This document shows, piece after piece, positions 1-17,992 of a stretch of 64,000 nucleotides of DNA. The stretch lies in NCBI GenBank assembly GCA_050084515.1, contig CM114273.1, positions 8,060,001 through 8,124,000 of the forward strand. Direction: 5' to 3'. Source of the DNA: Blasia pusilla. Taxonomy: Eukaryota > Marchantiophyta > Marchantiopsida > Blasiales. Below the pieces are notes generated by a model. That model was not told the DNA's origin. It saw only the letters and a program-made list of their open reading frames with translations, and searched no databases. How positions within the stretch are numbered: position 1 is the stretch's first letter; the number at the start of each line of letters is the position of its first letter. The translations under genes and the position numbers were made by a program.

Positions 1-3000
1 AGCTTCTTTCCAACCGGAGTCGACCCTGTGAAAGTGATTTTTCGAACCTAGTACATGCATTCAAGAGTTTTCTTTATCAGCAAATGAAGGGAAAAATCCC
101 ATGCCATGACAGTTCGTATAGATCCCATCGATTTGTTTGTTTCGCATGACAGCATTTTAAATTTTCAATATACTAAAAGTGAACTTTGATATGGCCAATG
201 GCATTAACACCTTGGTGCTTTCTAAAAGTGCCGCTCCAATCTGAGGGGCATCACCTATGACCACATTCAGAACACCCTGTAGCCAACAACAGAAACGGAT
301 TTTTCTATTAGCAACTTCAATGTGGCAATGTAAGTGGTAAAGAAGCCTATCTTTCAGCAAAAAAGCCATACTTCTTCACAGAAAAGAGTGGAAACAATCC
401 ATAGTAGGTTAGACATTTACTGGAGGTATTCCAGCTTGAAGAGCTAGTTTTGCTGCTGCTGTTGCACTCAAAGGAGTGAACTCGGAAGGTTTCACAATGA
501 TTGTACAACCAGCTGCTAGTGCAGGTGCAACCTGCACAAATGTGAACAAACAAAAAAATGATCACAGAGGACAATCTGTCTGACTGCACACAAAAACTGG
601 AGTGGTTTTCAACAGCTGCAGATACCTCCCATAAAAGAGGCCTCCCCAGAGAAACAAGACCTGTATCATTGCTTGGAAACAAAGATCATAAGCGGATCCC
701 TCTTAGAAAAAAATTCTTATTAGGGAACTCCAAGCAGTAATGTGTTATTTCAAGTGAATAGAATTATTGACACTGGAAACTAGGCAATCTTTTAAAGGAC
801 TTGTGTTATTAAACTACACAGCACACAGGCTTAAAAATAAAAAACCAGAACTAAGTACACTGATGTAGTAGGTGTTAACCTTGCGTGTGATCATGGCAAG
901 AGGAAAATTCCATGGTGTAATGGCTCCAACCACACCTACAGGCTGCCACACATGAAACAGAGAGAGCAAAAGATTGCACAAGAGTTACACAAAAGTACAA
1001 TAAAAAGAAGTCTTTTTGATCAAGAAAATTCTACACTTTTCTTTTCGTCCAAAGATTGAACTCCTAGAAATTAATCCATTTGTAAAGAACCAAGTTGAGA
1101 TTTTCATCGCATTGAGATCTTCAGGTCATTTGTAGAGGGCAGTTTCAATAGCAGTTAAAATAGAGGCAACGACAGTGTACAGGTCAGATAAAGTACACCA
1201 CGATGTTCTGACCCACCAGTTAGGTTTACAAAATGCTCAATCTCCAAAAAACTGTAGACCCAACACAAAATTTTGTGGGGATGAAGTCATTCTTTGTTAC
1301 TCACTCATCTGTGTCAAGCATCCTGCACTAGATTCTTTCATAGAGCATTAGCATTGGCTGACATGACTTCTCTACAACCACAACTAAAAATGTACAGGAA
1401 ACTGCATAGAATATGCACCTTCAAAACCACATTCTACTATTCTGGGTTGACTCAGGACTCTGCAATGCGGATAGTTTAAGGCTGATCACAGTTCAAGTCT
1501 AACCTGCCTCAAGACGAAAATCCGCTTATCCGCTGTCGTAGCAGGAATAATGTCCCCATAGATCCGTTTTGCCTCTTCAGCATAAAGCTCCACAAACCCA
1601 GCACCATAGACAATCTGTTCACTGGCACTCCAACCCATGTCAACTCTCTGGTGCAAACCACATACCACACAACAAAGAAGACCCAGAAAGCCATCCATCG
1701 ACCATGTATTGTAAGAAGCAAACACAAAGTACCTCTCCAAGAGACTCTTTGAAAGGCTTCCCTTGCTCCAACGTCATCAAACGAGCCAGTTGCTCTTTGT
1801 GTTCAAGCAGAAGATCAAACCTATATGCAGTCAACGAAGGCAAGGAGTTTGTTACCATGTTTCCGTCTAAACCCAAAAGGAAGACAAATAGACTGCTACA
1901 AGTAAGAAGAGCACGGGTCAAGGGATGGACCAATCCTTACAAACACTTACATGAGACCATCTAAATTAAAAGGGATGAAATAGGTATCCTGGAAGTAAAA
2001 CACACTGTTCTAAAGGTTCCAAAGGCCCTAGCTTTAAAATTACTCAAGCTGCACAAAGTGAAAGGTCAGAGTTGCCTTTCATCACAATATCAACCTTCAT
2101 CTCTATAGAGATTATTTCCTACTGGTACTTAACCACACAACATTCAGCAACTTCACGATTCTCACCATTTACGCAGTAGCTTACTTCGTTCTGAGCCAGT
2201 TTTCTGGCTCCAAGCTGGACATGTACAATGTTTGAAGATGTGTAAGACTTCCATGATCACCAAATAGTTCATTCCTTGGCAATTATTAGCCTGGTGAGGG
2301 AAATCCAAACGAACTACTAATAGATGTAATTTAACACACTGGCACAAGACAATGACAGCGCTAGTACTTGGAGGCCATGCCAAAGATTTAATAGGGGATG
2401 AGTATTGGATAATTTGAAGAACGTCCATACTTCTTAGACCATTAACACACCCCAAACTATCGTTTTCAAGGCAGTTCTCCTGAATAACAGGTGGTGCTAC
2501 TGACTCACATGGAAAAGCCTCATGAGCTGCCAAAATAGCCTGGTCTGCCTCCTTCCTTCCCATGAAGGGTACGTCAGTAAGGAGCTCTCCTGTAGCAGGA
2601 TTATTTACCTGGAAAGAAATGAGAACGTTCATTAATCAACAAGGCTACATCCCTTTTCCTTCTTCCAAAATGTAAGAAATTGAGACAGGATTTCCTAGCC
2701 TTGGTTGCCTACTTGTTTATACACTGATATAAACATGTCAGGTTGATTTATGTACTCAAAGAACAGGTAAAAGTCAGTAAAATATCAATCCAAAAACATG
2801 CAAGAAAACTGCAAGGAAAGTTTTGCTTCATGTGTGAAGCAGAAACTCAACAGATATGGTGCGACCATCGTTGGCATCACACCACTTGCTACCGATCAAC
2901 GCCTGTGAAAGAAGAAGACCTGCATCTTTAAGTTTCTTTGCGGCAGCCTGAGGATCGGAATCCGCCATAGTGCCCATCTGCACCTGCACAACCCAAAACC

Positions 3001-4322
3001 AAATACCGTCTATGAATACAAGCACCCAGCCCAGTATCAAGATGGATCTTAAGGTGTAGTCTGCGCTTCCCTTCTTCTTCTTTCAGATTTTTCTATATTG
3101 AGGCGATTCACACATGGTGCCTCAGATCTGTCCTCGTCTTCCACCAAATCATCACACAGAATCGAACTTTCAAGAACGATGTCCTGGAACTGCAGATAAC
3201 AGGTTGTAAACCAAGTCAGGTGCAAACCCAACATAAGTCATTTCTCCTGTATTCGAGCAGTATTTATTAGCTTCAGAAAAAGTGAAGATGGGCTTAAAGA
3301 CACAGAACCAACATGTACTGGACTCCAAGATACCGGAACGAATTTGGGGAGCGAAATCGACCTTCCGCAAGGATGTGGAGAACAAGATTTTTGTGTCAAG
3401 GAGTCATTAAAGTTGGTGATCAAGCCTATAATAGAGCGAATAATGAGCTCGTGATGCGAATAGTCCCTTCAACTCACAGAGAGAATTGAAGCTACTCCTA
3501 AGCCTACACACAGTACCGAGGCCACAACAGCTCGCAACACACAGAGAATGCTGATCACACACAGGTCCCATATGGGACCAGCAGCCGCACCCGTGACCCA
3601 GGCTTTCTTGCTGGATTGTACGGTGACTTAAGCTGCTTGAATCTGCGCAAAAAATTGTGTTCAGCTGTCTTCTGCAGCTCATCCATCGCTCTTGACAGAG
3701 CAAGTATGCCTTCTGCCATGGAACAAGTATACTAAACAGATAGACTCGATTCGTGCACACAGCAGAGAAGGTTAATCACGTGTCGGCGAGCCAAAATCAG
3801 ATGCGGCAGACTTTCTTACTACACCATTAAGCAACTCTTGCTGATCATAGTGGCCAAAACCCACCTGCACGTGACAACCAGACAGTGCTGTTCCACATGC
3901 TCACCCCCATCAAGGATTCTGAAACCACCAGAACCTGGAGGGCACTACAACAAAGATGTCGATCGACAACTTCTTCAATTTCTACACACCCGTTCAGCTA
4001 TGGGACCGTCGACATAAGCCTAAATTGGGAAGGAAATTCAGGAGTGAGTCTACTTGTCACCGGAATTCGCAGCACTCCCCTTGGGACATCAGGTTTGACA
4101 CAGGAAGAAATCTCAGCCTCTGCAGCTGGACGTTCAGCTTGCCCATCTTGAATTGAAAGTCCCAGCACACATCGAATACAAGAATAAAATCCCACAGACA
4201 AACTTAGCACCCCTTACCTGACAACCAGAGCGAGGCAATCCAGAAGAGTAAACTGACAGTGAGGTAGAGACCCAAACTCCACCCGCTCTTTTACTGAAGC
4301 ACCTCCCGATGAGAGCCAGCAT
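1..4322 (-). CDS. ALDH5F1: Succinic semialdehyde dehydrogenase, mitochondrial (5' part; runs off left edge)
   Basis: Oxidises succinic semialdehyde to succinate with NAD+ in the last step of the mitochondrial GABA shunt. Ten coding exons, read right to left: 4322-4218, 2983-2852, 2608-2509, 2214-2166, 1820-1733, 1614-1504, 942-880, 531-421, 276-211, 47-1. All have GT-AG borders and matching phases, giving about 290 codons. Exon 1 encodes a 35-residue Arg/Ser-rich mitochondrial presequence (starts [15 protein letters not shown]). Family landmarks seen are [16 protein letters not shown], the Rossmann-fold PWNFPL and VKPSE, and [12 protein letters not shown] at the edge. The catalytic LGGNAP Glu and the Cys lie outside the window. 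The start is the first ATG of this frame; an in-frame upstream TTG was not chosen. Intron 1 (1.2 kb) ends in two in-frame acceptors six bases apart. Identity is from recalled ALDH5 family motifs. Confidence 0.95.
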
Positions 4323-4410
4323 CTCTTCTTCGTGCAACAATTCGAGCTCTGCCCCTCTCTCCTTTCCTTACATCAAAAGGTGTCTGCAAATACTAGCGCA
4401 CACATAGAGA

Positions 4411-4441
4411 GAGAGGACCTGCAGCTGCAGAGAGAGAGAGA
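4411..4441. repeat. GA-rich tract in the SSADH 5' leader
   Basis: Two short (GA)n runs flank a CTGCAGCTGCAG palindrome about 90-120 bases upstream of the SSADH start codon. GA/CT tracts are common in plant leaders and core promoters. No TATA box was assigned. Confidence 0.6.
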
Positions 4442-4479
4442 GTCCTGGACTTGAGTGAACATAGTCCCCAAGGTACGAG

Positions 4480-6689
4480 AACACCCAGTGTACGATACTA
4501 CAACGGGGCCACGAGCATTGTGGGTTTCTGCGAGAAGTATTAAAAAATATTTAAAAAGAAATTTAAAAAATTGTATATGGAAGGACTTTAGTATACTCGT
4601 GCGTGGGATAAGCTCAATGCGTTGAGTCCTTAATATAATAAGGAACCAAGGGATGATGATGCGGGTAAATGCCTTGAGTCCTTAATATAATAACAGCCCA
4701 AGGGATGATGCGGGTAAGTTTAGTGCATGTGCAACTTCACTATCGATTCTACGTTGGCATATCCATATCAATTCATATCCATTCTTGGCTATAAAACAAT
4801 CCACATTCTAATACACTAGCTCCTATCAAACATTAGTAAGAGAGGTGTTCCAATGGTTCTACATGAGAAAGAAGGTTTGAGAAAGCTATTCCTCTTTCTC
4901 TTATAGTCTTGGGAAAAGACCAAAGCTCTTCCTCTAAAAATAGCCCTAGAAGGTTAGAAACGATAACCTATACACATAGGTTATTGGGTGACCATTGATT
5001 CAATCAACAAATCACATGAACTAAACTAGCAAAAGAGGGAACTTTTCTTAAAAATCAATCTCGACACAAGAATCTGTCGCCAAACTCATTCGACACCTTG
5101 GGACGAAATTATGCTCAAACATCTCGTCCGTCCTTCATGCCGTCGATACTTGTCAACTAGATAAAATGTGCTACAATTTTTAAAATTTAAATGAATTAAA
5201 AAACATCGTCAATCCACCATATGAGGCATAGATATTGAGAAAGAAATTAAAAAGAATCTTAATGAATTTTCTTTTTCTTTTTTAAATCGTGAAACCAATA
5301 TAAAGCCAAGTAGGTGGCAATATTATGCTTAACTACATGTGAGTAGAGATTAACTACCAAAGAAAAGAGGAATATGTAATACATGTGATAGTGGGGATGG
5401 CCTTCCTCAATCTGTTTCAATTTTTTTATTTGAGTGAAGAAGAATCTATCAATTTTAGAACTCAACGATTGCTAGTTCATATGGCATCCAATGAGAGATA
5501 GAGAGTTGTAGATCTATTTAGGGACCCATGTATAGTTTCATTAGTTTATCCATCAATAACCACACCTTTACACAATCCACATATTATGAATTCTTATGAA
5601 AATCTAAGAAATAAATGTAGGTTGAGATGCAAAGGATATTCCGTACTAAATCTAGATAATAGGAAAACAAAACAAGAAAAGAAAATGAAAAGATACGGGT
5701 GAGAATATTATGGAATCCTTGAACATTCATGTTTATTCAAATTTTGAAGGAGATAAATGAAAACAAAGTCAAACAAAAAGTTTGAGTTTGTATCTCAAAT
5801 ATTTCACTTTGTGTGGTACATAGAGCTTGAGTTTGTGGAAGTGAAGCTAAATTGACGTTCATCATTAACCTTGAATCATGGCAACTAAATAAGTATCATC
5901 TATCCTTCATTTTTTTATATATTCACTTAAGTATGCATTTGTATTACAAAATTCTTTGAACAATAACAATGATAATAATTTACTAGTTATTATTATTATT
6001 GAAATGGTTGTAGGATTCAACATCTCATCCATCAAATAAAATCTAAAATTCATATAGTATATTTAACTCAAAGTTTGATGTAATATCCATCAATGGCTTC
6101 TATGATATGGAAAACTTCATATATATGCTTATATTTGAATATTTATAGCTTTAATTCTACAAATTTAGGATCTTCAAAGTACCCTAAATAATCATAAATT
6201 ATGATAGACTAATTCAATAGCTAATTCCATGCATAAAATAGAATTTTATTTAGAAACTCTCAGTGGTATGAACATTAAAAAAAAAAATCATCTTTAATGA
6301 TGATAATAGTCGTGACCTAGAAGTGCATGATCAAATGTTGGATGAAAATTAAGAACTTGGAATCTTGTGGGACTTAAGAAGAGTTCAAGTCCCACAAGAG
6401 TTGCACTCTAAGGAGATCGTAACCTAGCTTAATTGGAATCTCATCAAGCGTTTGGGTTTCTATACATTTGAGGTCATAATGGCTAGACCCAAGATTCATT
6501 TGGGTTGAAGAAACTTGGAGAACTTGGGAGAGGCCAATTTCAACGGACCAAGAATCTTGACAAACGCACAAGCAAAATTCTTGAAACATGCCCAAAATTG
6601 TCAAGATGATAGTTTGGGTTGAGTGCAACAGAGAGAGGTCAAAGAGAAATACTTTGGATGAAAGAAAGGGGTGAAGTTATTTATAACTA
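4480..6689. other. AT-rich spacer upstream of SSADH
   Basis: About 2.2 kb of AT-rich DNA without a credible reading frame. It contains one imperfect direct duplication: GAGTCCTTAATATAATA starts at about 4624 and again at about 4676, each followed by CCAAGGGATGATG and GCGGGTAA (period about 52). I see nothing else that can be named. Confidence 0.6.
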
Positions 6690-6860
6690 CTAGTATACAA
6701 GCCATGCCATGCACGGGAGTGAAGAGACTAGCCATGCTGCACACAAAATTTCTTTCTTGTTGCCCGTAGTATGAGAAACATCTTCTTGTTGCCCAGTTGC
6801 CACGTGTTAAGCAGACAGGAATTTGCAAATCAAGAAGGCACTCTCAAAGAATAAAATAGA
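6690..6860 (-). mobile_element. Short non-autonomous Helitron
   Basis: Read on the minus strand, the 171-bp element begins TCTATTTTATTC after an A at 6861. It ends in a hairpin around CCCGTGCATGGC followed by CTAG at 6693-6690, with a T beyond. TC start, GC hairpin, CTAG end and insertion between A and T are the Helitron signature. The interior (AGGCACTCT, TTGATTTGCAAA, GCCACGTGT complements) recurs in copies at 10.3, 17.8, 18.2 and 49.8 kb. It has no coding capacity and depends on RepHel from elsewhere. Confidence 0.85.
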
Positions 6861-9800
6861 TATGTAAGAGAGAGTATCTCCTAGAGAGTTTGGAACATGA
6901 ACCTCATTTTGAGAACCATGGGGGTTGAATCAAGGGCACGGGATGGATTGAGAGGTTGATATTGGGATTTTGATACCAAACCTTGTGAAAGTAGTCAAGT
7001 TTTGGATCCTAGCCTTGGAACTTTATCGATGGCTCACATATTGAGTTCTTCTTATAGACTTGTTCAAGATCTATTGGGAAATCGGGATTGTCTGGCGCAC
7101 TAGCACTGTTTCAAGTTCCTTGACTATAAAGGAAGTTTGTCTTGAATAATCTGAAATTGCATGTTTTGGAGAGTTGTAGGTTAGGTTGGTGTTCGATCCC
7201 ATCTAAGACTATTGAGTTTGAGGGATGATCATAGACCCAAAACCGGGAGATACAAGGTTGATTGATCCAAATTGTTGCTAATGTGTGTATATTTACAGCC
7301 CTCACTAGTATTCGATTTCGAGTGCAAGTTATTCTGCAAGTAACTTCTCAATCGTCTAAAGTCAATAGAGATATGAGTTGTAATAAAAACACTCGATATT
7401 AGTATTAGCTAGATCTTTTCGTATTAATAATTTCTTTCTCTTTTCTCCATGTCCTATTACCCCATGTTAATGCCCCTCCTTGTGTTAATGTTTTCCGTAC
7501 CTCCCGTGTTCATGCCCCTTTATACCGTCAGCCTTTCTCCCGTTGTGTTAGTGCATCTCAAAGACTACCACGGTATATTTTCTAACATGTCGTGCTAAAA
7601 AAATACTAACACGACATGTTAAAATGCCATGGTTTTGGTTAAGAAAACCCAAAATCAAGGTTGGATATTGGTTGGGTGTAGATTAGTTATGAGGGCGTGA
7701 CTTGCTAAACGTAAGCTTCTAATATATAGAAGATTGACATTCAAAGAAGTAAGTGCATGACAACAAAGGTTTTCCACACGGCACGTAGAGAGCCTATTAG
7801 AAAAGCTTAGGGCTAACAAGCTCTTTATATGCCATATGGAAAGTCTTTCAAGGATGATTTCTTTTAAAGTTTCTATATGCTAAGTTAATGGGAGGATGGA
7901 TTAACAAAACCAAAGTTATAGGTTTTAGTTTTTCTATTAAAATTTTTATTAAAAAATAAAATATTAAATTTTTTTCCTATTTCTCAAGTCTACCATATAT
8001 TTCTCATTTCCCCATAATAAACTATTTTTTAGTTTGGAATTTTTTTTAAAAGAAGAGATTTCAATCTTGGCTTGGAGGGAAAAGAAACTACTATTTGGAA
8101 AGAGACTTAAATTTTTGAGTTAGAGATGAGGAGGTGGAATAGAAGAGTGATAGAATATTTTTTTTCCCAAAATTAAAAATGTTAATTTTCTTTCCTAGAT
8201 GGGAAGACGAGAATCGCAAAAGGATAAGGGGATTTCCTTTTTTCCTTCAATCACTAATGGAAAAAAAAATTTCAAAGATTTTTTTTCAAATTGGAATGTT
8301 CTCAGATGATTTTCATTGTTAGAAATATTCCCTCAAAAATCTATCTACATTATTACGACCTCTACAAGTGCCGCATGCTATAATTATGTCATAGTGGTGA
8401 TTCCATGTTGCCGTGTAAGGTTCTCAATGATGAAGCCATCCAACTTGACAACTTGAACCTGGGATTCGTGGGCTTTAGTGGATTCAACTCTTTTTTTTTG
8501 GCGTTACGTGTACACACATCCCTTCAACTTTTTCAAGTTAGTATGTGGTAACTGCCAGTGTGACCTAGCCTATGTGGTAAAATTTTTGCAAGGTGGGCTT
8601 TGATAGTAGACAAAGGTCAGCCATCATCAACCCATCTATGCGTGATTTGTTGTGGCTTTTTCCAACTCAATTGTGTTGATTCGGTTTGTTCAAGATTATT
8701 GCTCTCTACGCAAATTCAATGAGCTAATCCCGCCTTGTTTCTTTCAAACCTCTCTTCTTAGTTTAGGGGAAATATTGCATGCTCGCCTCCTTCTGGCTAG
8801 CTCCATCATTACTTGATGTTCTTGTTTTCCCTCGTATGTGAAACTTATCTCTAACTTACATCTCTTAAGAGCTTTGTTCTTCTATCCGGTTATGCAGTAC
8901 TTGCATGCGGGTTTTTGAACTTTAAGAGTATAAATTAGCACTTATGTGAGAACTATGTCGCTACCCTTTCATTACAAAGGTTAGAGGGTGATGCCTTTGA
9001 CATAATTTTAATATGAAACCTAATAGTGCTAACTTTCATATTGATTTAATATTAGATAAATATTTTTTTGATATTGATTTTTTTTATCCATAAACTTTTA
9101 ACGCCAATTTTATGCACACAAATTTTTTATTAAAAAAATTCAATGCATAAATGATATCATAAATACATGAAACACATATTACATTCTCATGGATATCAAA
9201 ATGACGTAGCTCCAATTTTTGTGATGTTCCTATTGTTCGATATCTTTAGTTGCCAAGACTCAAAGCATTTGAGGGCATATTGATGCAGGCAATGGGTATC
9301 ATATGTGGAAATCATAATAGACACCAAACATTTGTCAGAGGGCGTGGTAGAGTCTAGGGCTATGGAGCTGTCAAAACCATGTGCGTATGCATTCTTTTCT
9401 TAGGTTTGGATATATTAGACGTAAGATTGTGGTATTGACCAAGACATATACATATCTAGAAGAGAGACAACATGTACCAATTAGCAATGAGCTTCATTTG
9501 CAAGAAGTGAGTGTCACAATTTTTAACATACTTCCTTCCCCAATACCATGGTCTTAATTGTTGAATCGTGTTGTAAGTTGCAACTATGATTGAAGTTGCT
9601 GCAAGTTATTATAACAAGGAACCCTAAGCAAAGGAAAACCCATGTAGTTGGGCATGATATCTCTTGATTGCTCCAATCGTAACCATCCTCCAACTCTTCT
9701 ATCTTACCCCGGAATACAAATAGCTCACAATAAAGGATAGGAAGAGTTCCTAAACACATGCAAATCCTACAATAAAGGCGTCAACTATCTTTTGTAATTA

Positions 9801-10304
9801 TCCTTATTTACTCTGATCTAGCCGCTAGTTGTACTAGGCATAATATCAACTCCTAACGTCTTGCTACTCCATTCACTCTACTACTCTATTATAGGCTCCA
9901 CACTAGTTAGTTATGTTATCTTCTGACATGATAAATTACAAAATTGTGACATTTTCCAAAGGGCTTCGCATGATAATTCTTCCTTTGTCAAGATTGCTAA
10001 AAATATTTTGTTGGAAAGACTTTTGGGTTGCATTTGCATTGTTTAGAAATATTCAAAAGGAAATATCCAACTAGGAAATTTTTCAATCATATTTGTGTGT
10101 CTGAAAGTAGTTCATTGGAAATTACCAATCAATTTTCCATCATTATGACCAAATTATCTATAATATTATACTAACAAAAAATGATAACTTCTTTATTTGC
10201 ATGAACCTTTTTCTTTATATGTGATATTGGAACAAGAAGAAAAGATTTTTCTTAAAACATGACTATGAGCTATCCTCATTAATTCGTACCTAGACATAAG
10301 ATAA
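6861..10304. other. AT-rich spacer with one 12-bp hairpin
   Basis: About 3.4 kb, AT-rich, with poly-A/T runs around 7.9-8.3 and 9.0-9.2 kb and no reading frame that looks like a gene. The only clear structure is a hairpin at 7583-7621: TAACATGTCGTG pairs perfectly with CACGACATGTTA across an A-rich 15-base loop. It may be a small MITE relic, but no target-site duplication was recognised. Confidence 0.55.
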
Positions 10305-10598
10305 CTAATAAAGTGCCCGTGCGATGCACAGAAATTAAAAAGTGTTTGAAAAGGGAAGAGATTAATGATGTTGCATACAAATTCAAATTTTCCTCTGCCT
10401 ATAACATGTGAAACATTTTGTTACTGCCTAGTTTCCAAATGTATAGGCCGTGAAGGGAAGGGACTAATAATGTTCACACAAATTCAAATATTTTTCTTGT
10501 TATCCCTAACATGTGAAAATTTTTCTTGCAGTCTGATTACCACGTATCTAACGAAAAGGTACTTGCAAATCAAGAAGGCACTCTCCCATAATAATATA
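10305..10598 (-). mobile_element. Non-autonomous Helitron with internally duplicated body
   Basis: Left end (minus-strand 3' end) carries the hairpin GTGCATCGCAC and CTAA/CTAG-type terminus at 10305-10320. The right end carries GAGAGTGCC then the 5' terminal motif. The body module (gggaagag...ttgca-caaattcaaa...cataacatgtgaaa) occurs twice, near 10350-10425 and 10450-10520, so it is an internal tandem duplication or two merged copies. Its right end directly abuts the next element. Confidence 0.75.
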
Positions 10599-10789
10599 CT
10601 AGTAAGGCGCTCGTGCGATAAGTATTTGGAAATACAAAAGTGTTTGAAGAACTAATGTATAGCCCGTGAAGGGAAGAGATTAATGATATTGCACAAAAAT
10701 TCAATTTTTTTTTTGCTGCCCATAACATGTCAAACAGAAAAATATTTGCAAATCAAAAAGGCGCTCTCCCATAACAATTTAAATATAGA
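10599..10789 (-). mobile_element. Non-autonomous Helitron abutting its left neighbour
   Basis: It starts with CTAG at 10599-10602 (minus-strand 3' end) next to the hairpin remnant GGCGCTCGTGCGAT. It ends with the complement of TCTATATTTAAATTG at 10789, followed by T. Same family and orientation as the 10305 copy. Its CTAG end sits where the neighbour's 5' TC end should be: either insertion into that end or a head-to-tail pair. Confidence 0.8.
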
Positions 10790-11958
10790 TTATTTTGTAT
10801 TGGAAACGAAACACATGCATGGAAAATGAGTGTTTTTTATTTTGATTTTGGTGCATGGTTCTAGGATACCAGCACGAATATATTTTGTATGTGTGAATTT
10901 ACTCATGTATTAGGACGATCGATGGTGATGTGATCAACCATGTGTATATGCACAACAAATGCCGCCAACCTTGCCTCGCATTACCTTGATAGCAAAGTTC
11001 AAGAGAATATACTTTGTACAAGTTTGAGAAATATATCACATTCTTTTTATTCAACCCAACTTGTGAATGTTGCTGCAAAGACAAGAAGATAAAATGAAGT
11101 TGAATCATTACATTAGATTTAAGAGTAAAAATGTGAAATTTAGTCATTTTATCTACACTTGAAGTAGTTAAAATTATTTACATGAGAATGAATGCCACTT
11201 GCCATTCTATTTGATAGAAATGTTAACTCCACATGTACAATATCCTTCAAGAGAGCCCTTTTAAGCTTTGGACACCACTCCTCTTGACACATGGCTCTCT
11301 CAATTGATAAGATGACTTGTCCTCTAAGCTAATAGGATCATTTGAAACTGATTTAGATGGTGAATTAAATTTTTTAGGGGGTTAATTAAGTCATTAATCA
11401 CATGAGAATCACCTAAAATTTACTTAAATTACTGAAGCTCAGGTGTCCACTAAATTTGTGCTAACAAACGTATCTGAATTTCAAAGAGAAAATGTCATGA
11501 TTGAAACCAATACCAAATTTTTTTGAAGAAGTGACATGACACTCATGGTAGTCTTTACTTTCTTTTCCTGATTGAGACAAATTCCAGACTATCCCAATCT
11601 TGGCAGAGAATGATCTCATGCAATAATCTAATGTATAGTTCTGACTTCAGCAGACATGCACGTCTTTTACCTAGTGTGTGCCCCACACATCTAGACGGCA
11701 GTTCCAGCAAAACATAGCTCCCTTGCCCATTCTTTCCGTTTGAGTTGACTTTTGCCTGATTTTGGTGTGCTAAGTTTACTCGAGCATTCTTGTGGTACAA
11801 GCTTGCGGTAAAGAATTGAGATTCCGTAACAGGACTTCTGAAAGTTTCATACTACAACAGGGCCTGACTTGGTTTGTTCCTGTCATGGGAAGTGAGGAGA
11901 TCAAGTCAACACACAAGGTATGTGATGAAGAAATAGAAAAAGAGCAACCAAACAAGCC
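10790..11958. other. AT-rich spacer with degenerate Helitron-like stretch
   Basis: No gene is recognised. About 11260-11460 resembles the body of the plus-strand Helitron at 20567 (shared CTCCTCTTGACACATGGC and TAAG-ATGACTTGT/ATCGCT-like modules), so it is probably a degraded relative without preserved ends. Confidence 0.5.
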
Positions 11959-11969
11959 TATATATATAT

Positions 11970-12028
<59 letters not shown>
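11959..12028. repeat. (TA)n microsatellite inside an AAGCC/GGCTT palindrome
   Basis: About 35 TA units with a single interrupting G near 11971. The array is flanked by AAGCC on the left and GGCTT on the right, so the whole block is self-complementary and could extrude as a cruciform. It lies about 180 bp beyond the thiolase stop codon, in its 3' flank or 3' UTR. Confidence 0.95.
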
Positions 12029-12030
<2 letters not shown>

Positions 12031-12080
12031 CTTCTTCTTCTTTGCCCACATTTTCTGAATGGTCCTGACATGGAGCATAG

Positions 12081-12109
<29 letters not shown>
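12081..12109. repeat. (TA)n microsatellite
   Basis: A second TA array of about 14 units, 50 bases from the larger one and about 100 bases past the thiolase stop codon. Confidence 0.95.
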
Positions 12110-12113
<4 letters not shown>

Positions 12114-12209
12114 CAAAGCTATGCTGATACTACTCTCCATGCCAAGAAGAAGCTCATATATCAGCCATGCAAACATAGACAAGTATTAGTGGAAACTCTC
12201 ACCAGTCAC

Positions 12210-17126
<4,917 letters not shown>

Positions 17127-17790
17127 CGTTCGAGTTTCCGCGATGCAATGCAACGATCGGATTTCGAAATGCGCTCACTACTCGTTACTCATGCACTACC
17201 GCCGCAGCAGCGCCTTTAAGGGGATCGTCTCCACTTCCTGACAAATAAAGACCGAGAAAGCGAGCGAGAGAGAGAAAAACGAGTATCGCCTAGAGTCTTA
17301 CGGAGACTGACAGTCCGACGGCACGGGCGTTTTGCTACGACTGTGAGGACCTATACCTCGCCCAATGAGATGATTGGGTTTATTCTCTAATAATCCATTT
17401 GATATTATTCAAATGGTTTGTTCTTTCCTCACGTGTGGGAGAACACCGAGTCCACAAGGGATGAAATGGAAAACGCCGAAAGCTGTAGGGAACGAAAGTG
17501 TCGAAATAAGTACTACACGCACGTGCAAGAAATAAATGAGAATAAATTAGTTACGGGAAAAACTAATGGAGAGGGCTTCAGAAAACGGGAAAAAGAAATC
17601 CAGTTCTGTTTTCTTGTTTCTCGGTCTAAAGATTTCGTCGGGCTAGACCTGAAGTCGGTATTTTCTTGAAATTTTCTTTGAACTTGAAAGTTCGGATGGA
17701 TGTGAATGGGGAACGAGAATTTATTTCTAACATCCCAAATTTTTAAAAAATAGGTGATTTGTTTTTCCATTTAAAAATTTTAATTTCATA
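17127..17790. other. Thiolase 5' leader and promoter region
   Basis: GC-richer for about 200 bases upstream of the thiolase ATG, including a GAGCGAGAGAGAGA run near 17258-17273, then AT-rich. This is the expected site of the 5' UTR and promoter. No TATA box could be fixed with confidence. Confidence 0.5.
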
Positions 17791-17992
17791 CTAGTAAGGT
17801 GCCGGTAGGATGCATGCACATAAAATTAAAAAAAAGGTTTGAATAGCCCGTTAAGGGATTAATAATACGGCACACAAATTTATTTATTTGTTTACCCATA
17901 GCATGTGAATCATTTTCTTGTTGTCGAATTGTCAAGTGTCAAACATAGAGATGTTTGCAAATCAAGAAGGTACTCTCCAATAATATTGTAGA
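17791..17992 (-). mobile_element. Non-autonomous Helitron
   Basis: CTAG at 17791-17794 and AAGGTGCCGGTAGGATGCATGC form the minus-strand 3' end, with a weakened hairpin. The complement of TCTACAATATTATTGGAGAG at 17992 forms the 5' end, followed by T. The body matches the 10.3 and 49.8 kb copies (TTTGCAAATCAAGAAGG). Confidence 0.8.

Noticed and set aside
11776-12182. Open frames rich in Tyr-Ile
   Set aside because: They are translations of the (TA)n arrays.
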